A stretch of 64,000 bases of DNA from CAYRHJ01 sp964424105 (GTDB lineage: Bacteria; Planctomycetota; Phycisphaerae; UBA1845). The notes beneath the pieces are model-generated. The model saw nothing but the letters and a program-made list of their open reading frames with translations, was not told where the DNA came from and did not search any database. How positions within the stretch are numbered: the stretch's first letter is position 1; each line of letters starts with the position of its first letter. This document shows, in pieces, positions 58,272 to 64,000 of this stretch. The stretch covers positions 1 to 64,000 of the forward strand of contig CAYRHJ010000014.1 in NCBI GenBank assembly GCA_964424105.1, given 5' to 3'. A program made the translations under genes and the position numbers.

Positions 58272-61200
58272 TCATTGACACAAATCCAGACAGAGACCCG
58301 AAAAAACATCGGACGCGAGTATCGCACAATTCGAGTCCCATTCAAACTCGCAGCAACTCGGCTCCAGGTCGCAGACCGATTCACAACAGGTCGAATCGTT
58401 GCAGCCAGGCGAACCGTTGCCGTCTGGATCGCAACAATCGCCGGCTTTCGGTCCGCAGGCGTCACACAAGTCGTCCACGCCATTCAGATCATTGTCCCCC
58501 AGGCAAACCGTCCCCAGGCCACTGGGCGTTCCGCCCGCGTCGATGCAGGCGGTCTGCGAAAGCTCCTGACAACTGCCATCACCGAAACAGCAGCCTTGCA
58601 GACCACAACCGCAAGACCCGATCGATTCAGCCAGGGCGACACAACCCGCGTCCCACTCGCCCAGGCAGCAGGACAGGTCATTGAAACAGACTTCATCGCA
58701 ACAAGTCGGGTCATTACAGCCGGCGAATCCCCCCGCTCCGATTTCGCAGCAATCGTTGGCATTGGGCGGGCAGGGTACCTGACACAAATCGTCGCGAGGG
58801 TCTTCGTCATTGTTTCCAAAGCAAGCGGTTCCCGGTTGTGTGAACCCGCCATCAGCGCTGCAATTCGCCGCCGGCAAATCCAGACAACTGCCGTCCGTCA
58901 TGCAGCAGCCTTCGGTCGGACAGGCGCATTCCGTGGGGAAATCACCGGCGAGCAAGGCACAGCTCGCGTCCCAATTCGCGAAGCAGCATTCGGGTTTGAG
59001 CGCGCATACGACGTCGCAGCAGGTTTCGTTTCCGCAGCCGGACACACCAAGACCCAGGGCATCGCAGCAGTCGCCGAAAGCTTCTTCCGGGCAGCCGGCT
59101 TCACAGGCGTCGTCGATGTTATTGAAGTTCGCATCGGTTCCGCACAACTCGTCCGGCATGACCGTGCCACCGAAATTGACGCATTCGGTGGGGGTAATGT
59201 TTTGGCATATGTTTCCGGGGAAGCAGCAAGCCTGCGGCAATTCGGGACAGTTGCATTCCACGGGAAACTGCTCGCGTGCGATCGTCGCACAATTGTCGGA
59301 CCAATCAAACGCACAACAAAAGGGGTTCACGCCGCATACGGCTTCACAACAGGTGAATGGTTGTTCAACGTCGGCGGCATTGCAGCCGGGGCTTCCATTG
59401 CCCGCGGGATTGCAGCAATCACCGAACAACGCCGGGATTTTCCTGCACCGGGGGCAACCGATGGCGCAGCGATCAGCCGCGGCTTGATGCAGTCCCCAGT
59501 CGGCCACATCAAGGACATTGTCCGCGTTCATATCCGCGCACCGGCATTCAGTGGTGACAGCCGCCCCGGCCAAATCGAGCGTGCACGTTACCACGAATTC
59601 AAAGTCGTCCACGTCGACGTCGGAATCCCCGTCACAGTCCCCGTCGCCGGGCAGCACACACACGGCTGGGCAGGTGGACCCGTTTCCGAGATAAAACCCA
59701 CCCAACACGTCATTGCAAAATGACGAACTGATGTCGTTGAAACAGGCGGATCCATTGGCACTGCAACAGCCGCCGCTGAATGGGCAGCCGATGACGTCCA
59801 CGGGCGTATCCGGCGGTGTCCCCGGACAGAAGTCGTGGCAGTCGAAAATGCCGTCGCCGTCCGCGTCGTCGATCAATGAATCGTCAGTGCACTGAATGAC
59901 CTTCGTCGTGCACTCATACAAACCATTCCTGCATGGGTCGAGGTCGTCGGGCGAGTCACAGGGCTGTCCCAGCAGGGCGTCGTCGCCGGTGCACGCGTCG
60001 CACGGATCGATAATGCCGTCCTTGTCGGTGTCGGTCTGACACTCGTCCGGTTGATTATCACCGTCGCAGTCCTCGCTATCGTCTAGCAAATCGCATTCAT
60101 CGAGGATTCCGTTATGATTGCAATCTGGGTCGCAGTCCTGAATACAGAAGAACGGCCCGCCGGGCGCCTTGTGCCCCTTGGGAATTTCGCATTCATCGAG
60201 TCGTCCATTGTCGTTGCAATCAAACGAAAACCCCAAACTGAGATCACATTCATCCAGCAGTCCATTAAGGTTGCAATCCGCGCTCAGGCCTAGACTGATA
60301 TCACAAATGTCAGCTCGTCCATTCTGATTGCAGTCACCCAAGGACCCGCCCTGCACATTATCGGGGACGCCGCAGCCACAGATTCCGGGACTCGTCTTGG
60401 TGGCGTCCAGTGGGCAGCCGTCATTGCAGCCCACAACTTGATCGCCGTCGGGATCGCCCGTGCAAGTCAACAGATCGCCGAGAAAGCTGCCGTTGAAGCC
60501 CAGACAGGCGTCGGCTGCCTGGTTGGGGATGCAGTTTCCGGGGAAGCAGCAGGCCCCCACTTGGGGACACCCGTCGCTACGAACGGGAACGCCGGCGGCG
60601 GTTCCGGGGCAGTTGTCGCAGACATTGATGACCCCATCGCCGTCGGAATCGGTCTGGCAGTCGTCGGGGACGTTGTTGTTGTCGCAATCGGTGCTGGTGC
60701 CGTCGGCAAGGTCGCAAATGTCGGGCACGGCATTGTGGTTGCAATCGATTTCGCAGTCGTCCGGTATTCCATTGTTCGTGCAATCGGGGTCGCAATTCGC
60801 GTCGCAGAAAAACGGGCCATTGGGGGCGTTGCTGCCGCGAGCAATCTCGCAGGGGTCGGGCAACCCGTTTTTGTTGCAATCGATCGTGGTGCCGTCTTCG
60901 ATATCACAATCGTCGGGAATCAGGTTTGCATTGCAATCGTCTTCCAGTTCGCAGTCGTCGGGCACGTTGTTGGCGTTGCAGTCGGGATCGCAATTTTCCG
61001 TGCAGAAGAACGGCCCACCGGGCGCTTCCATGGAAATTTCACATTCATCGGGCGTGGCGTTGTCATTGCAATCCCGGCTAGTGGAATTGAAAATGTCGCA
61101 GACGTCGGGCGTATCATTCTGATTGCAATCCGGCGAGCATTCATCGGGAACGCCGTCGCCGTTGCAGTCTTCGCTGAATTCGCCGGCAATGTCACAATCG

Positions 61201-62609
61201 TCCGGGATGTTATTGTTGTTGCAGTCGGGCTCGCAGTCGTCCGGAATACCATTGACATTGCAGTCTGGATTACAGTTCTGAACGCAGTAAAACGGTCCGC
61301 CCGGAGCCGTGCTGTCGAACCTGATTTCGCACTCGTCGGGCAGGCCCGTTCCGGCGCAGTCGATGCTGTCGACGTTGATGAGATCGAAATTGTCGAGAAG
61401 GCCGTTGTTGTTGCAGTCGCCGGCCCGTTCGTAGGCGCCCATGTCGACGGTGCCGCCGATCAGCCGAACGCTTCCGTCGAGGTCCGCGGGCGTCAGGCCG
61501 CCGGGCGGCGCATTGCTTCCGGTGTTGACGCAGGGGGTTGCGTTGGGAAGGCGGTAATTGGCGGCGGCGGGGTCCGCAAAGGCTGGATCAGCGCCGATGT
61601 TGTTGATGCCGCCGCCCGTTCCAACCAGATTCATGATGCAATTGTGATTGACGATGGGGACGCTGCCCCCGGCCAATCGAATTTGCGACGATTGCAGCAT
61701 TCCGTTGGTATCGGAATTATCCCAGATAATGTTATTGGTGATGCGCGTGGCCGCCGCGTTGGTCAGGATGCCTCCGCCGAGAAACTTGGCCCGATTGTTC
61801 ACGATGGTATTGTTGGTCAGGGTGGCAATCTGAGTACGCGTGGAGATCGCTCCGCCCTGAATGGTGGCGTTGTTGCGATGGAACAGGCAATTGGTTACGC
61901 GAGGCATGCCGGCATCGTTGTAAAGCCCGCCACCGTCTTGCGCGTTATTGGAAACGAAGATGACGGCGTTGATCGTGGGGTTGCCGCCGGCGTTGTAGAG
62001 TCCAGCGCCGAACAGATTCGTACCACCGCCCGAATGAGCCCTGCCGCCGGTGATGGTGAACCCGTCGATGATCGTGGAGGAGGTGTTCGCAGCGCTGGTA
62101 CGTACGACCTGTCGCGTGTTTTCAGCCGTGTTGTCGTTGTTGATGCATGCTCCGTTCACGCAGCGCTCGCCGAAATCGTCGCAGTCGGGATCATCCACGA
62201 CACAGGGGACGATGGCGTCGTCGCCATTCAGGTCACCGCTGAGGACGGTCGGAAAGGCCGTCGAGTTGCGAATATTGGGATCGGGTTCGGTGTTGCCCGC
62301 GAAGCCGCCGAGAAGGCGAACGTTGTTGACCAATTCAAATGCCACCGAATTGTCGTTGATCGCGGGCCGGTATACACCCTGGGCTACACGGATTTCGGTG
62401 ACCCCGGAATCGGGGAGGCGGGCGACAGCCAGCGCATCTTGCAAATCGACAAAAGCATCGACCCAGGAGGTTCCATCGTCGGCACCGATGGCGGCGGCGT
62501 CCACGAAAAGGACGGGTTGAGCGTGTGCCGTCATTCCGGCGGAAATCATGGCAAGCATCGCCGCCGGCGCAGCCCATTGCATTAAAGATCGCAACTTTGC
62601 TCCCTCCAT
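58272..62609 (-). CDS. Giant secreted beta-helix / Cys-repeat protein
   Basis: 1445 residues. A signal peptide (about 1-30, ending TAHA, then QPVLFVDAAAIGADDGTSW) opens a right-handed parallel beta-helix of about 350 residues. It is followed by about 20 copies of a 'DCNxNGxPDxC' repeat (about 395-860), EF-hand-like and probably calcium-binding. Then come two or more Cys-rich units with 'GCCxxDGSC' and about four ~50-residue units starting CC and carrying 'CNDxTCCExVCxxxPxCC' and 'WDxxCAxLA' (about 1045-1445). Very high Cys suggests an oxidised, rigid surface fibre. The start at 62609 is chosen for its signal peptide. There is no C-terminal anchor. The next gene downstream is the M6 peptidase. 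Confidence 0.82.
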   Translation of the reverse strand: MEGAKLRSLMQWAAPAAMLAMISAGMTAHAQPVLFVDAAAIGADDGTSWVDAFVDLQDALAVARLPDSGVTEIRVAQGVYRPAINDNSVAFELVNNVRLLGGFAGNTEPDPNIRNSTAFPTVLSGDLNGDDAIVPCVVDDPDCDDFGERCVNGACINNDNTAENTRQVVRTSAANTSSTIIDGFTITGGRAHSGGGTNLFGAGLYNAGGNPTINAVIFVSNNAQDGGGLYNDAGMPRVTNCLFHRNNATIQGGAISTRTQIATLTNNTIVNNRAKFLGGGILTNAAATRITNNIIWDNSDTNGMLQSSQIRLAGGSVPIVNHNCIMNLVGTGGGINNIGADPAFADPAAANYRLPNATPCVNTGSNAPPGGLTPADLDGSVRLIGGTVDMGAYERAGDCNNNGLLDNFDLINVDSIDCAGTGLPDECEIRFDSTAPGGPFYCVQNCNPDCNVNGIPDDCEPDCNNNNIPDDCDIAGEFSEDCNGDGVPDECSPDCNQNDTPDVCDIFNSTSRDCNDNATPDECEISMEAPGGPFFCTENCDPDCNANNVPDDCELEDDCNANLIPDDCDIEDGTTIDCNKNGLPDPCEIARGSNAPNGPFFCDANCDPDCTNNGIPDDCEIDCNHNAVPDICDLADGTSTDCDNNNVPDDCQTDSDGDGVINVCDNCPGTAAGVPVRSDGCPQVGACCFPGNCIPNQAADACLGFNGSFLGDLLTCTGDPDGDQVVGCNDGCPLDATKTSPGICGCGVPDNVQGGSLGDCNQNGRADICDISLGLSADCNLNGLLDECDLSLGFSFDCNDNGRLDECEIPKGHKAPGGPFFCIQDCDPDCNHNGILDECDLLDDSEDCDGDNQPDECQTDTDKDGIIDPCDACTGDDALLGQPCDSPDDLDPCRNGLYECTTKVIQCTDDSLIDDADGDGIFDCHDFCPGTPPDTPVDVIGCPFSGGCCSANGSACFNDISSSFCNDVLGGFYLGNGSTCPAVCVLPGDGDCDGDSDVDVDDFEFVVTCTLDLAGAAVTTECRCADMNADNVLDVADWGLHQAAADRCAIGCPRCRKIPALFGDCCNPAGNGSPGCNAADVEQPFTCCEAVCGVNPFCCAFDWSDNCATIAREQFPVECNCPELPQACCFPGNICQNITPTECVNFGGTVMPDELCGTDANFNNIDDACEAGCPEEAFGDCCDALGLGVSGCGNETCCDVVCALKPECCFANWDASCALLAGDFPTECACPTEGCCMTDGSCLDLPAANCSADGGFTQPGTACFGNNDEDPRDDLCQVPCPPNANDCCEIGAGGFAGCNDPTCCDEVCFNDLSCCLGEWDAGCVALAESIGSCGCGLQGCCFGDGSCQELSQTACIDAGGTPSGLGTVCLGDNDLNGVDDLCDACGPKAGDCCDPDGNGSPGCNDSTCCESVCDLEPSCCEFEWDSNCAILASDVFSGLCLDLCQ

Positions 62610-62981
62610 ACGGTTAGGTTGATCAAAGCCCCGCCGCCGCGGAAAAGGCCATCCACGGCGAGCGTTGAAAGCCCCTTTGATTATCTTCCGGGCGGCGTTT
62701 CGTTGCAAGACGAATCCGATTGTTGTGCCGACGGAACCGGCGCGGGAAAAACCAATCTGCGACATTGTAATTGGGTCCGAAAAAACCGTCGGCCCACCGC
62801 TGGCGCCTTCAACACCCCTGCTGATGAATGATTGGGCGCATTATGGGTCCGATCAAGTCTCGCAAGGTCGTCGCGATCGATATTAGGACTCCGAACCGAG
62901 GGTCGCGAAATCCAACGTTATTCAATTCACATTGTATGGGCCAGGGGTATTAAGGCGTCATCAATTGATAATGAGCGGGTG

Positions 62982-63140
62982 CGTGACACAATCGGCGACC
63001 GGGTCTTCCCGGAGAGACGGGATGAAAACAGCCCGGCGGGGCCTGTCTCGGGCAACGTCTCGATGACTGCGTACGCCCCGCATCCGTCATTCCGGCGTAC
63101 GCCCCCATCCGTCATTCCGGCGCACGCCGGAATCCAGAAG
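62982..63140. repeat. Truncated TIR element and REP-like units
   Basis: GGGTGCGTGACACAATCGGC starts at 62982 as in the left end of 44730-45010, followed by diverged internal palindromes, but there is no right end. REP-like units CGTCATTCCGGCG follow at 63086 and 63110, closed by GCCGGAATCCAG near 63127. No gene lies in 62610-63430. Confidence 0.65.
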
Positions 63141-63156
63141 AACGCTGCCTGGACTC

Positions 63157-63297
63157 CGGCCTGCACCGGAGTGACGATCGGGACGATCCCGCTTGCGCCG
63201 GAGTGACGATCGGGACGATCCCGCTTGCGCCCGCGTGACGATCTTGACGATCCGGCCTGCGCCGGAGTGACCGTAGGGACGGCCCCGCTCGCGCGAC
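63157..63297. repeat. 32-bp tandem repeat array
   Basis: Four to five units of the type GCGCCGGAGTGACGATCGGG followed by ACGATCCCGCTT. The first two are nearly identical, the others diverged. The unit is related to the REP palindrome and may have grown from it. Confidence 0.7.
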
Positions 63298-63430
63298 GAT
63301 GGCAAGAACCCCAACAATTGAACGACCCTGCCGTGACAACCCGTCGAGTTGCGAGCCGTGTCGCGTACGGATAGGCTGCGGAGTCATCTCGGCGGGTCAG
63401 GTGTGATAGGGAATTTGGACGACGAGGGTT

Positions 63431-64000
63431 ATGGTGAAGAGACCGGTTAATGTCGGCGAGTTGCGGGCCAGCGGCTACGAGCCGTGCAGCGTCAAGGAGG
63501 AGCTGCGCCGCAACGTCATCGCGAAGTTACGTGCCGGCCAGCCGTTGGTGCCGGGGATCATCGGATATGACGACACGGTGATTCCGCAACTGATCAATGC
63601 CGTCCTGAGCAGGCACGATCTGTTGTTTCTGGGGCTGCGGGGGCAGGCGAAGTCGCGGATGATCCGGGCGCTTCCGAGTCTGCTGGACGAATATGTGCCG
63701 ACCGTGGCGGGGTTTGATCTGCTGGATGATCCGCTTTCGCCGCAATTCAACCAGACGCGCAAGACCCTGGACAAACACGGCGACGAAACGGCCATTCGCT
63801 GGGTGCACCGGGAAGAACGGTTCAACGAGAAGTTGGCGACGCCGGACGTGACCATCGCCGACTTGATCGGCGAGATCGACCTGATCAAGCACGCCGAGGG
63901 CCGGCATCTGACGGACGAATCGATCATGCATTTCGGATTGGTGCCGCGGAGCAACCGGGGCATCTTCGCGATGAACGAACTGCCCGACCTTCCGCCCAAG
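63431..64000 (+). CDS. Mg-chelatase-type AAA protein (N-terminal part)
   Basis: 190 residues are visible and the frame is open at the window end. Key phrases: '[20 protein letters not shown]' (Walker A-like GLRGQAKS) and '[20 protein letters not shown]' followed by LPPK, the conserved entry of ChlI-like/Mg-chelatase-related AAA+ proteins. In PVC and Bacteroidetes genomes these are often paired with a VWA protein; that partner is outside the window. A weak AGGG precedes the ATG at 63431. The function is probably a MoxR-like chaperone rather than chlorophyll synthesis. Confidence 0.8.
   Translation, partial: MVKRPVNVGELRASGYEPCSVKEELRRNVIAKLRAGQPLVPGIIGYDDTVIPQLINAVLSRHDLLFLGLRGQAKSRMIRALPSLLDEYVPTVAGFDLLDDPLSPQFNQTRKTLDKHGDETAIRWVHREERFNEKLATPDVTIADLIGEIDLIKHAEGRHLTDESIMHFGLVPRSNRGIFAMNELPDLPPK

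Noticed and set aside
60438..62585. Long plus-strand frame of 715 residues opposite the beta-helix/Cys-repeat gene
   Set aside because: Antisense shadow of a repetitive GC-rich gene; low-complexity Val/Ile/Gly/Ala composition without motif, and the minus-strand protein has a signal peptide and clear repeats.

Overview
The window looks like chromosomal DNA of a GC-rich member of the Planctomycetota, possibly the Phycisphaerae side of the phylum; no rRNA is present to fix the rank. The pointers are a gene of the Verrucomicrobia/Planctomycetes-restricted Minf_1886 family, a RicT-like PSP1 protein, a MoxR / DUF58 / BatA-like locus next to squalene-cyclase-fold and PQQ-propeller proteins, a multi-pass Ser/Thr kinase with a DYG motif, and giant Cys- and Asp/Asn-repeat surface proteins. 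About 48 protein genes are supported. I saw no tRNA, rRNA, CRISPR array or transposase gene.

Layout. 0-4.6 kb: envelope polysaccharide genes (GT4 fragment, Wzx-type flippase, beta-propeller protein, GT39-like membrane transferase). 5-9.5 kb: SEC-C protein, coiled-coil lipoprotein, a GGDEF protein with a coupled receiver-like protein. 10-11.3 kb: three tightly coupled small genes resembling the Mu gp25-gp27 block without a terminase. 11.3-22.4 kb: a minus-strand series PQQ propeller, cyclase-fold, MoxR, DUF58, BatA-like. 22.8-31.5 kb: Minf_1886, RicT-like, thioredoxin, LpxL-like acyltransferase, queA, DUF1579 lipoprotein, gluzincin-like lipoprotein. 31.6-34 kb: hslVU and rpsU. 34.4-39.6 kb: CPBP protease, DEAD-box-type helicase (DEVD), CNNM/CorC-type protein, YjbQ. 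40-46 kb: FHA protein plus kinase operon, then an ECF sigma factor. 48.3-49.5 kb: a STAS / RsbW-like / STAS partner-switching module. 49.9-52.3 kb: a three-gene sugar-modification operon (sugar transferase, formyltransferase, PIG-L deacetylase). 52.4-62.6 kb: two giant secreted proteins (M6-type peptidase and a beta-helix/Cys-repeat protein). 63.4 kb to the end: start of a Mg-chelatase-type AAA protein.

The most unusual content is between the genes. A short dispersed repeat, called SDR here (left half AGAGCCGCGACC, centre GTCA or GTGA, right half GGGAGCGGTC, plus a sister form ending GCGAAGCGAGCGGTC or similar), occurs more than 20 times with interchangeable flanking modules. It is a target for other insertions. 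Two identical 98-bp elements with 17-bp terminal inverted repeats sit in two SDR copies, each flanked by a 4-bp direct repeat that matches that copy's own centre (GTCA at one site, GTGA at the other), which is the signature of independent transposition. A 117-bp SDR-derived sequence is present as a perfect inverted pair around the trx-queA segment. One SDR lies in frame inside the DUF58 gene. Two further elements with terminal inverted repeats, made of short GC-rich palindromes, stand side by side at 44.2-45.0 kb, and each has a degraded relative elsewhere in the window.

Functionally the window joins envelope glycan synthesis and export, surface protein display, and several signalling layers (c-di-GMP, Ser/Thr phosphorylation read by FHA, partner switching, ECF sigma) with housekeeping genes (HslUV, S21, QueA, thioredoxin). 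All functional calls come from motif recognition by eye; no database search was run.
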